64,000 bases of DNA, taken from positions 1 to 64,000 of the forward strand of contig NZ_JASLER010000069.1 in assembly GCF_030151085.1 (NCBI RefSeq). The letters are read 5' to 3'. This document shows, piece by piece, positions 57,219 through 64,000 of the stretch (positions are counted from its first letter, which is position 1; each line of letters opens with the position of its first letter). Origin of the DNA: Bacteroides sp. (GTDB lineage Bacteria; Bacteroidota; Bacteroidia; Bacteroidales; Bacteroidaceae). A model generated the notes under the pieces. The model saw only the letters and a list, made by a program, of their open reading frames with translations, was not told the origin of the DNA and made no database searches. The translations under genes and the position numbers were made by a program.

Positions 57219-57315
57219 GTGGTAAGGTGGTAAGGTGATAGGGTGATAAAGTAGCTGCGCTATATATCGCAAAGTGTTATCCCGATATCACTTTATCACT
57301 CTACCACCCTATCAC
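57219..57315. repeat. 8-nt-period inverted repeat between convergent genes
   Basis: Four 8-nt units GTGGTAAG/GTGATARR run at 57219-57250. Their approximate reverse complements lie at 57290-57315 (ACTTTATCAC and following). The 150-bp gap separates a plus-strand glycosyltransferase gene from the minus-strand wecB gene, so a bidirectional terminator is likely. Confidence 0.7.
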
Positions 57316-57344
57316 ATTTTGCTCATAACCCTTCTGAAATGTAG

Positions 57345-58475
57345 TTACTTTCTCAGCGCCGCCATTATTCTTTCGCAAGCCTGCCCATCTCCATACGGAT
57401 TATGAGTTTCGGACATCTGCTGATATACTTCTTTATCACGCAATAGTTCCGTCACATTCTTCACGATGGCATCGGCATCTGTACCAACCAATTTCACGGT
57501 ACCCGCTTCTACAGCTTCGGGGCGTTCGGTGGTGTTTCTCATTACTAAAACAGGCTTTCCCAATGAGGGAGCTTCTTCCTGCACACCGCCACTATCCGTC
57601 AGCAGTAACACAGAATGCTGCATGGCATAGATAAACGGCAGATAATCCAACGGAGAAATAAGAAACACATTCTCAAGACCGGAAAGAAGTTCGTAAACGG
57701 GCTTCTGCACATTAGGATTAAGATGCACCGGATAGACAATATCCATATCAGGATGGGAAGAGGCGATTTCCTTAATTGCCCGGCAGATATGCAGGAATCC
57801 TTCACCAAAATTCTCACGGCGATGCCCGGTTACCAATATGTAGGGGCGATTGCCAACCGTATACCCTTTTGTACGAAGTTCTTCATGCAATTGTTCTTTC
57901 ACGCCCGGCTTATGAGCAATGATATCGACAGCCATCAGCAGAGCATCAATAACCGTATTGCCGGTTACGGATATTTTGTCATCCTCAATATTCTCATGCA
58001 AGAGGTTCTGGCGTGACTTATCCGTGGGAGCGAAGTAATACGTACAGATCCGGTCGGTTACCTGACGGTTCATTTCCTCGGGCCAAGGCGAAAGCATATC
58101 GTATGTACGCAATCCGGCTTCGACGTGCCCTACGGGTATTTGCTGGTAGAAAGCAGCAAGAGAGGCTGCCATCGAAGTGGTAGTATCGCCATGTACCAAT
58201 ACTACGTCAGGTTGAAAGTCCTTCAGGACATCGCGCAAACCTAGCAGTACTTTGGAAGTGATATCATACAAGTCCTGATTGGGCGCCATGATATTAAGGT
58301 CGTATTCGGGCGTTATCTCAAATACTTCCAGCACCTGATCCAGCATTTGGCGATGCTGGGCGGTGACGCATACTTTGGTTTCAAAATGAGCCGAATCCTT
58401 TTGCAAGGCTTTCACTAGCGGAGCCATCTTGATAGCTTCGGGACGGGTTCCGAAAACGAGTAATATCTTTTTCAT
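57345..58475 (-). CDS. wecB: UDP-N-acetylglucosamine 2-epimerase (non-hydrolysing)
   Basis: 376 residues, full length. Family motifs: LLVFGTRPEAIKMAPL at the start, VHGDTTTSMAASLAAFY, GHVEAGLRTYD, TGHRRENFGEG, and LTDSGGVQEEAPSLGKPVLVMRNTTERPEAVEAGT. It converts UDP-GlcNAc to UDP-ManNAc in the cytoplasm. It is on the strand opposite to the glycosyltransferases, follows wecC by 51 bp, and its start codon is abutted by four 7-nt repeats. Confidence 0.97.
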   Translation of the reverse strand: MKKILLVFGTRPEAIKMAPLVKALQKDSAHFETKVCVTAQHRQMLDQVLEVFEITPEYDLNIMAPNQDLYDITSKVLLGLRDVLKDFQPDVVLVHGDTTTSMAASLAAFYQQIPVGHVEAGLRTYDMLSPWPEEMNRQVTDRICTYYFAPTDKSRQNLLHENIEDDKISVTGNTVIDALLMAVDIIAHKPGVKEQLHEELRTKGYTVGNRPYILVTGHRRENFGEGFLHICRAIKEIASSHPDMDIVYPVHLNPNVQKPVYELLSGLENVFLISPLDYLPFIYAMQHSVLLLTDSGGVQEEAPSLGKPVLVMRNTTERPEAVEAGTVKLVGTDADAIVKNVTELLRDKEVYQQMSETHNPYGDGQACERIMAALRK

Positions 58476-58503
58476 TTACGATGGACGATTTACGATGGAC
58501 GAT
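58476..58503 (-). repeat. Heptad tandem repeat directly before the wecB start
   Basis: On the minus strand four units alternate ATCGTCC and ATCGTAA and end exactly at the ATG of wecB (58475). All four share ATCGT. No purine-rich ribosome-binding site lies between. Confidence 0.85.
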
Positions 58504-58526
58504 TGGAATTACTTTGGAATTGGCTG

Positions 58527-59729
58527 CTACTTGCGTACTCCGCAGAAGTCGAGCTCCAGCTTTTCTTCCTTGCGAGGCAGTTCTACGAACGGGGTATGGC
58601 GTACAAGCCAAACGATAATATCAGCTTTCTGATAAGCTTCCTTATAATCTGTTATATGGAAGCTGGGGTGTGAAGTGATATTAGGCTCTACTATCAGTAC
58701 ATCAGCACGGCTTTCGCTGACTATTCGAGAAGCAATATACTTGGCGGGAGATTCACGAAGGTCGTCGATATTCGGCTTGAAAGCAAGACCCATACAAGCT
58801 ACTATCGGCTCACGCTCGTACTTCTCGACAAAACGTTGGCAAGATTCCAATACTTTGTTGGCACACCAATCGGCTTTATAGTCGTTCGTTTCACGGGCAC
58901 GCTTGATGAGTTGCGCCTGTTCGGGATAATCGGATACAATGAACCAAGGGTCTACGGCAATGCAATGGCCGCCTACTCCGCAACCGGGTTGCAGGATATT
59001 GACACGAGGATGTTTGTTGGCAAGTTCTATCAACTCCCATACATTGATACCGGCTTTATCACAAATCATGGAGAGCTCGTTGGCAAAAGCAATCTGAGAA
59101 TCACGGCTGGAGTTCTCCGTCAACTTACACATCTCGGCGGTACGGGCATTCGTGCGATGCAGTTTACCTTGAACGAAAGCAGAGTAGAATTCAATCGCCT
59201 TATCGGTAGATGCGGGATTGATACCACCGATTACACGGTCGTTGTGCACCAGTTCGTAGAGGGTATTGCCCGGCAGTACACGTTCGGGACAATAAGCAAT
59301 GTATATTTGGTCTTTCAACTCAGGGCGCTGCTGGAAGATAAGTTCGGCCATACGCTCGGTTGTGAATACCGGAGAAGTGGATTCTATCACAAACAAATCT
59401 CCCGGCTTCAGGCAAGGGATTACGGCACGGGTAGCCGATTCTACGTATGTGATGTCTGCGCGATGGTTTTGTTTGAAGGGTGTGGGCACTACCACGAAGA
59501 AAGCGTCTGCCGGTTCAGGTCGGGTCACGGCACGTAGATGACCGCTTTGTACTGCCTCTTTGACAATCTTATCCAAGTCCGGTTCTACAATATGCACTTT
59601 ACCTTGATTGACGGTTTCTACCACCGATGGATTTACATCCACACCCACCACTTCGAAACCATGATGAGCAGCGACCGCTGCCGTAGGCAGGCCTATGTAG
59701 CCCAAACCTATAAATACAACCTTCTTCAT
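58527..59729 (-). CDS. wecC: UDP-N-acetyl-D-mannosamine dehydrogenase
   Basis: 400 residues. An N-terminal NAD-binding Rossmann fold (FIGLGYIGLPTAAVAA), the conserved ESTSPV, LTENSSRDSQIAFANE and the catalytic cysteine C256 in GVGGHCIAVDP place it in the nucleotide-sugar 6-dehydrogenase family. Together with wecB it would make UDP-ManNAcA. Two genes in tandem on the minus strand inside a plus-strand glycan cluster. Confidence 0.96.
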   Translation of the reverse strand: MKKVVFIGLGYIGLPTAAVAAHHGFEVVGVDVNPSVVETVNQGKVHIVEPDLDKIVKEAVQSGHLRAVTRPEPADAFFVVVPTPFKQNHRADITYVESATRAVIPCLKPGDLFVIESTSPVFTTERMAELIFQQRPELKDQIYIAYCPERVLPGNTLYELVHNDRVIGGINPASTDKAIEFYSAFVQGKLHRTNARTAEMCKLTENSSRDSQIAFANELSMICDKAGINVWELIELANKHPRVNILQPGCGVGGHCIAVDPWFIVSDYPEQAQLIKRARETNDYKADWCANKVLESCQRFVEKYEREPIVACMGLAFKPNIDDLRESPAKYIASRIVSESRADVLIVEPNITSHPSFHITDYKEAYQKADIIVWLVRHTPFVELPRKEEKLELDFCGVRK

Positions 59730-59755
59730 TATATATATGTGATTCTAAGTTGCCG

Positions 59756-59813
59756 CAAAAGTACAAATAATATGTGACTTTGTACCGTTTATCGGCGAAA
59801 ACCACTACTTTTG
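59756..59813. promoter_or_regulatory. Divergent promoters of wecC and the first right-hand glycosyltransferase
   Basis: Minus-strand TACTTTTG (59756-59763) lies 26 bp before the wecC ATG. Plus-strand TACTTTTG (59806-59813) lies before the glycosyltransferase start at 59871. Both match TAnnTTTG; neither has an ideal -33 element. Confidence 0.5.
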
Positions 59814-59834
59814 CATCAAGTAATTGGCCCCTGA

Positions 59835-59869
59835 TTGTCAAATCTAAATTCTCAATTATCAATTTACCA
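59835..59869 (+). repeat. Heptad tandem repeat just before a start codon
   Basis: Five degenerate 7-nt units (59835, 59842, 59849, 59856, 59863; consensus near TTNTCAA) end one base before the ATG at 59871. An in-frame ATG at 59835 region would translate the repeat as an unnatural N-terminal extension, so it is not used as the start. Confidence 0.7.
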
Positions 59870-59870
59870 G

Positions 59871-61133
59871 ATGAGAGTACTACTGATAAATACCTCCGAA
59901 CAGACTGGCGGAGCCGCCATTGCTGCCAGGCGCCTGATGGAATCACTCCATGCAGCAGGAACAGATGCCCGAATGTTAGTTCTGCACAAAGAGAGCAATT
60001 CATCCCAAGTACTATCGGTAGGAAGAAATTGGCAAAAGAAATACACTTTTCTATGGGAACGACTGGTTATCTGGACTAATAATCTTTTCAGTAGGAAAAA
60101 CCTGTTTACAGTATCTATAGCCAATACCGGCTTTAATATCACGAAACTGCCGGCATTTCAGGAGGCCGACATCATTCATCTGCATTGGATAAATCAGGGA
60201 ATGCTCTCTATCGACAATATCCGCGAAATCTTCCAATCGGGGAAAACCATCGTCTGGACCATGCACGACATGTGGGAATGTACAGCTATCTGCCATCATT
60301 CATACACTTGCGAGCTTTTTAAAAGCGAATGCAGGAACTGCCCATTCCTACGCTTTCCTAGCAGAAATGATTTAGCACACCGGGTATTCAAGAAGAAACA
60401 CAAACTTTTCCAAGATGCCTGCATACACATAGTTACAGTCAGCACATGGCTTTCGGAACAAGTCCGGCAAAGCGCCTTGCTCAAAGAGAAAAGCATTTCT
60501 GTGATACCCAACACGCTCTCGGATACAGATTTCCTGATGATGGACAAGAAAGAATCCCGAAAAGATTTATCTCTTCCCAACAAACGGCTCATCGCATTTG
60601 GTGCTGCTCGTATTGACGATCCTATCAAAGGCTTCGACCATCTGCTACAGTCCATTCAACTATTGATCGATCGGAAAGTCTTTCTAAAAGAAGAACTGCA
60701 CCTGCTTTTATTCGGCAAAATCAAGCAAGCAGATAAGGTTCTTGCTTCTATTCCCGTCAGCTATACCTATTTCGGGAGAACAGGAAGCACAAAAAAGCTT
60801 TCACAAATATATTCGGCGGCAGATATTACTGTTTCCGCCTCTTTTTATGAAACATTCGGGCAGATCTTAATCGAAGCGCAAGCCTGCGGATGCATACCTG
60901 TATCATTCGGGAACAGTGGACAAACGGACATTATACAGCACCAAAAGAATGGTTATTTAGCAGATTACTTATCTGTTGAAAGTTTAGCCGAAGGCATTGA
61001 ATGGGGACTGATAAAAGGGCAAAGTGACCTCTCTAAAGAAGAGTTGCGAAACGATGTATTCAGGAGGTATTCTGGCCGTGTGGTTGCTAATCAATACCTT
61101 AGCCTCTATCAAAAGCTAAAAAAGAAAGAGTAA
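59871..61133 (+). CDS. Glycosyltransferase family 4-type enzyme (paralogue 1)
   Basis: 420 residues from the ATG at 59871, chosen because the paralogue downstream begins at the same point (MRILLINTTE versus MRVLLINTSE) and the upstream extension is repeat sequence. GT-B fold with TGGAAIAARRLMESL, HLHWINQGMLS, WTMHDMWECTAICHH, and a four-cysteine insert (CELF..C..CPF) typical of this subfamily. The donor site has SASFYETFGQILIEAQACGCIPVSF with both glutamates. Confidence 0.92.
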   Translation: MRVLLINTSEQTGGAAIAARRLMESLHAAGTDARMLVLHKESNSSQVLSVGRNWQKKYTFLWERLVIWTNNLFSRKNLFTVSIANTGFNITKLPAFQEADIIHLHWINQGMLSIDNIREIFQSGKTIVWTMHDMWECTAICHHSYTCELFKSECRNCPFLRFPSRNDLAHRVFKKKHKLFQDACIHIVTVSTWLSEQVRQSALLKEKSISVIPNTLSDTDFLMMDKKESRKDLSLPNKRLIAFGAARIDDPIKGFDHLLQSIQLLIDRKVFLKEELHLLLFGKIKQADKVLASIPVSYTYFGRTGSTKKLSQIYSAADITVSASFYETFGQILIEAQACGCIPVSFGNSGQTDIIQHQKNGYLADYLSVESLAEGIEWGLIKGQSDLSKEELRNDVFRRYSGRVVANQYLSLYQKLKKKE

Positions 61134-61137
61134 CAGA

Positions 61138-62403
61138 ATGAGAATACTACTTATAAACACTACAGAAAAAAGAGGCGGACCAGCCGTTGCTGCCGGCCGT
61201 CTCATGGAATCGCTCAAGAACCACGGTATCAAAGCCAAGTTATTGGTGCGCAACAAGCAGACCGACCAAATCACCGTCGTGTCACTGGACCAGAGCTGGC
61301 GGATGGTATGGAAGTTCGTTTGGGAGCGTATCGTTATCTGGAAAGCAAACCATTTCAATAAAGAAAATATCTTCGCAGTCGATATAGCCAATACCGGAAC
61401 CGACATCACCTCCCTGCCCGAATTCCAGCAGGCGGATGTCATTCATCTGCACTGGATAAACCAAGGCATGCTTTCCTTGAAGAATATCGAGAAGATACTA
61501 GCCTCCGGCAAGCCCGTAGTATGGACTATGCACGATATGTGGCCCTGTACCGGCATCTGCCACTATGCACGCGAATGCGTCAACTACCAGACAGAGTGCC
61601 ATAACTGCCCCTTCATTCATGGAGGCAGTGGCAAGAAAGACCTCTCCTACCGCACTTTCCACAAGAAAAAAGAGTTATTTAAAAGTAGACACATCAGCTT
61701 CGTCACATGTAGCCACTGGCTGGAAGGGCTCGCTAAAAAGAGCGCCTTACTGGACGGACACACAGTGACCTGCATTCCGAACCCCATCAATACGAACCTC
61801 TTCAAGCCCCGTAACAAGAAAGATGCCCGTAGCAAACTCCATCTTCCGCAAGATAAGAAGTTGATACTGTTCGGCTCGATGAAGATTACGGATAAGCGCA
61901 AAGGCATCGACTATTTAGTGGATTCGTGTAAACTACTGGCAGAGAAACACCCGGAACTGAAAGAGCAACTGGGCGTTGTCGTCTTCGGCAACCATTCCGA
62001 GCAGTTGGAAAACTTGCTGCCCTTTAAAGTATATCCGTTCAGTTTTGTAAACAACGAGCACCAGCTGGTGGACATCTACAACTCCGTAGACATCCTCGCC
62101 GCCCCTTCGCTAGAAGAGAATCTGCCGAACACCATCATGGAGGCAATGGCTTGCGGCATACCATGCATCGGGTTCAACGTTGGCGGCATTCCGGAGATGA
62201 TTGACCACCTGCACAACGGCTACGTGGCACAATACAAATCATCCCCAGATCTTGCCAACGGCATCTACTGGATGCTCACCGACCCCGATTATCCGAACCT
62301 CTCCGAGCAGGCTTGCCGCAAAGCAGTAGCCCACTATTCGGAAAACATCATCGCGAAGAAATACATCGATCTCTATAATAAAGTAACCGGAAGAAATGCG
62401 TAA
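61138..62403 (+). CDS. Glycosyltransferase family 4-type enzyme (paralogue 2)
   Basis: 421 residues. It is a tandem paralogue of the preceding gene over the full length (GGPAVAAGRLMESL, HLHWINQGMLSLKNIEKIL, WTMHDMWPCTGICHYARE, CHNCPF). The donor motif is APSLEENLPNTIMEAMACGIPCIGF. It starts 4 bp after the previous stop and overlaps the next gene by 8 bp. The duplication suggests two similar linkages in the repeat unit. It appears richer in G+C than paralogue 1. Confidence 0.93.
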   Translation: MRILLINTTEKRGGPAVAAGRLMESLKNHGIKAKLLVRNKQTDQITVVSLDQSWRMVWKFVWERIVIWKANHFNKENIFAVDIANTGTDITSLPEFQQADVIHLHWINQGMLSLKNIEKILASGKPVVWTMHDMWPCTGICHYARECVNYQTECHNCPFIHGGSGKKDLSYRTFHKKKELFKSRHISFVTCSHWLEGLAKKSALLDGHTVTCIPNPINTNLFKPRNKKDARSKLHLPQDKKLILFGSMKITDKRKGIDYLVDSCKLLAEKHPELKEQLGVVVFGNHSEQLENLLPFKVYPFSFVNNEHQLVDIYNSVDILAAPSLEENLPNTIMEAMACGIPCIGFNVGGIPEMIDHLHNGYVAQYKSSPDLANGIYWMLTDPDYPNLSEQACRKAVAHYSENIIAKKYIDLYNKVTGRNA

Positions 62404-63145
62404 CCACCATCACACCCCGAAGTTCAGCATCATCACCGTGACTTACAATGCCGAATCGGTATTGGAGGACACCCTGCAAAGCGTTATCTCCCAAACCTAC
62501 CATCATATGGAGTACATCATCATAGACGGCGCTTCCAAAGATAGCACCCTCTCCATCATAAACCGATATAAAGATCGGATAACGAAAGTCATCAGCGAAC
62601 CCGACAAAGGTCTTTACGACGCCATGAACAAGGGAATGAAACAAGCAACCGGTGATTATCTGTGTTTCCTCAATGCCGGCGACAGCTTCCATGAGGATGA
62701 TACTTTGCAGCAAATAGTACATACCATCACCGAGAGTGAACTGCCTGACGTATTGTACGGTGAAACCGCCTTAGTAAACAACGAACGGCATTTCCTCCGC
62801 ATGCGTCGCCTCTCCACCCCGGAAGTGTTGACTTGGAAAAGCTTCAAACAAGGTATGCTGGTTTGCCACCAGGCATTCTTCGCCAAAACATCCCTGGCAG
62901 AACCTTACGACCTGCAATACCGCTTCTCTGCCGATTTCGACTGGTGCATCCGTGTCATGAAGAAAGCGCGGACACTACACAACACCCATCTCACTATCAT
63001 AGATTATCTGGAAGAAGGAATGACCACACAGAACCGGAAAGCGTCACTCAAAGAACGTTTCCGAATCATGGCACGGCATTACGGAATGATAAGTACAGTA
63101 GCCCATCATGCGTGGTTCGTACTGCGGGCTGTTATGAAGAAGTAA
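62396..63145 (+). CDS. Glycosyltransferase family 2
   Basis: 249 residues, GT-A fold. FSIITVTYNAESVLEDTLQSVISQTY, the DGASKDST metal/nucleotide motif, EPDKGLYDAMNKGMKQATGDYLCFLNAGD (DXD equivalent NAGD) and the acceptor-side segment CHQAFFAK...YRFSADFDWCIR are all present. It resembles WcaA/WcaE-like transferases. It is the last gene of the cluster visible in the window. Confidence 0.93.
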   Translation: MRNHHHTPKFSIITVTYNAESVLEDTLQSVISQTYHHMEYIIIDGASKDSTLSIINRYKDRITKVISEPDKGLYDAMNKGMKQATGDYLCFLNAGDSFHEDDTLQQIVHTITESELPDVLYGETALVNNERHFLRMRRLSTPEVLTWKSFKQGMLVCHQAFFAKTSLAEPYDLQYRFSADFDWCIRVMKKARTLHNTHLTIIDYLEEGMTTQNRKASLKERFRIMARHYGMISTVAHHAWFVLRAVMKK

Positions 63146-63165
63146 CTCATTCATCCCCGTTTTTT

Positions 63166-63253
63166 TCCGGCACCGAGAAAGACCTTGTTCCCCGGTGTCG
63201 AGCAAGGGGTTCCCCGGTGCCGAACCCTACCTTCCCCGGTGTCGGAGAAACAC
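63166..63253. repeat. 22-nt-period intergenic repeat
   Basis: Units start at 63166, 63188, 63210 and 63232, exactly 22 bp apart. The last three begin TTCCCCGGTGYCG. The first carries the reverse complement (CGGCACCG) of the third (CGGTGCCG), so a stem can form. It follows the GT2 stop directly. Confidence 0.85.
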
Positions 63254-63367
63254 CCCACTCAGGAGGTATCCTGACGGGGGATAGTTCATAAGAGAGAGAA
63301 CTATATTAAATTTAAACATTATCACATCTGATCATGACTCTGTTTGAATATATATCCGGCTTACAGG

Positions 63368-63433
63368 ACATATACATCCAACGTGCTGCATATATACATG
63401 CAGCATGCTGGATGTATATATGCAACACGTTGC
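63368..63433. repeat. Three 22-nt units forming alternative hairpins
   Basis: Units at 63368-63389, 63390-63411 and 63412-63433 align with each other over 22 nt. 63381-63399 pairs with 63412-63430 at 18 of 19 positions. Alternatively 63375-63391 pairs with 63398-63414 at 15 of 17. The two folds cannot coexist. The rest of 63254-63479 shows nothing recognised. Confidence 0.75.
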
Positions 63434-63480
63434 AAGTTAACTTCCAGTAATTCAGAAAAAGAAGACGAAACAATCTTTCA

Positions 63481-63511
63481 TTGTTTTTCTAATTATAAAA
63501 ATGTATATTTG
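63481..63511 (+). promoter_or_regulatory. Promoter of the long leader RNA
   Basis: TTG (63481-63483) and TATATTTG (63504-63511) are separated by 20 bp, a good Bacteroides promoter. The predicted start is near 63518, which would give a leader of about 350 nt before the ATG at 63871. Confidence 0.65.
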
Positions 63512-63701
63512 CGTCCAAATACTAAGTATCAATATGTAAAACCCCTTTTTAATAAGAAGCAGATACATATCTAATCATATTATATAAGTATGCCTCGCTA
63601 AGCGTTGCAACTTACAGTGTTTTATTAAATGAATGTAATTAATTCAATATAACCGGAAAAGCGTTTCCATTCTTAAACTTATTAGAAATTGAGCTTTGGC
63701 T

Positions 63702-63857
63702 CTTATTCTCTATTTCCGAAACCGCCAAAATGAAGTAAGTGAGAATAAGTGAGTGAAGGTTCACGCTGTATGGGCGTGGACTGTTCGTACTTATTTACTT
63801 ACGGGGTGCTTGGCGGTACCTGGAAATAGAATAAGTCGAATGGTTCCGCCTTTTTTT
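63702..63857 (+). ncRNA. Structured leader RNA with rod and terminator alternatives (riboregulator, or 6S-like RNA)
   Basis: A rod can form from three nested stems. P1 pairs 63702-63717 with 63822-63835, P2 pairs ACCGCCAA (63721-63728) with TTGGCGGT (63810-63817), and P3 pairs 63735-63750 with 63789-63802. An internal bubble (63729-63734 / 63803-63809) separates P2 and P3, and an apical hairpin forms at 63759-63781. Alternatively GGCGGTACC (63812-63820) pairs with GGTTCCGCC (63842-63850), one mismatch, followed by seven Ts (63851-63857): an intrinsic terminator that breaks P2 and sequesters P1. It ends 13 bp before an ATG. Either an attenuator/riboswitch or an independent 6S-type RNA. Confidence 0.6.
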
Positions 63858-63870
63858 ATACAGCTGACCT

Positions 63871-64000
63871 ATGATTCACATCGGACATCTCATTGAAGAA
63901 GAGCTACTGCGGCAAGAACGATCCGCCGGATGGCTTGCCGGAAAACTGTACTGTGACAGGACGAATATCTATAAGATATTCAAGCGCGAAAGCATCGACA
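63871..64000 (+). CDS. Small HTH (XRE-like) regulator, cut by window edge
   Basis: ATG at 63871 opens a frame to the last base (43 codons, no stop). The N-terminal residues MIHIGHLIEEELLRQERSAG and GWLAGKLYCDRTNIYKIFKRES look like a helix-turn-helix of the XRE type, with the recognition helix near CDRTNIYKIF. It lies 13 bp after the terminator T run of the structured leader, so its expression likely depends on read-through. The C-terminal part is outside the window. Confidence 0.7.
   Translation, partial: MIHIGHLIEEELLRQERSAGWLAGKLYCDRTNIYKIFKRESID

Noticed and set aside
58381..58611. Short minus-strand frame between wecC and wecB containing the heptad repeat
   Set aside because: It overlaps both real genes in another frame and its middle part is only repeat sequence.
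58836..59537. 233-codon open frame antisense to wecC
   Set aside because: wecC is complete with all motifs; the opposite frame has no domain and no promoter.
63518..63857. tmRNA or RNase P RNA
   Set aside because: None of the conserved cores of either RNA is present, although the approximate length would fit.

Overview
The window is a chromosomal segment of a gut Bacteroides (Bacteroidota). The basis is two SusC/SusD pairs, three hybrid two-component system (HTCS) regulators with seven-bladed propeller sensors, lipoprotein signal peptides throughout, and promoters of the Bacteroides type (TAnnTTTG at -7, often with TTG or TTTG about 18-21 bp upstream). No rRNA, tRNA, phage, insertion sequence or CRISPR array was seen.

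Positions 1-34700 form a glycan-utilisation island, almost all on the minus strand. From right to left it holds: HTCS-B; a sugar permease, ribokinase, SusC, SusD and ADP-ribosylglycohydrolase-like lipoprotein (PUL2, resembling the ribose-utilisation, rus, type of locus); HTCS-A with a GH38-like lipoprotein; then SusC, SusD, GH92, GH172 (DUF2961) and a GH13-like enzyme with three discoidin domains (PUL1); and a third HTCS cut by the left edge. Four promoters in this island (PUL1 susC, HTCS-A, the PUL2 permease, HTCS-B) share an element TTGGGACG placed exactly 30 bp upstream of the -7 box. In the two PUL promoters a second half-site lies 21 bp further out. HTCS-A and HTCS-B are close paralogues with nearly identical DNA-recognition helices, so I infer one regulon that joins a ribose/ribofuranoside PUL with a mannosidase/furanosidase PUL.

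Positions 34735-50000 are mixed. They hold a radical SAM/lipoprotein pair, an ADP-forming acyl-CoA synthetase, and a TonB-dependent receptor followed by two LytS-type kinases (the first apparently a pseudokinase) and a LytTR regulator. An AT-richer stretch follows with a membrane TPR/HTH regulator, a DUF3244 protein and a small membrane protein. A free aminotransferase converges on and overlaps a MocR-type regulator. metG (50154-52196) is the clearest housekeeping gene.

Positions 52326-63145 are a surface-glycan cluster: a Wzx-type flippase, six glycosyltransferases, and wecB and wecC for UDP-ManNAcA on the opposite strand. No initiating transferase or polymerase is visible. The window ends with a structured leader RNA that can fold as a long rod or as an intrinsic terminator, just before a small HTH gene cut by the right edge.

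Two kinds of unusual non-coding sequence recur. One is intergenic arrays with a 21-23 nt period whose units are locus-specific and can form inverted repeats. The other is degenerate 7-nt tandem repeats that abut the start codons of three surface-glycan genes.
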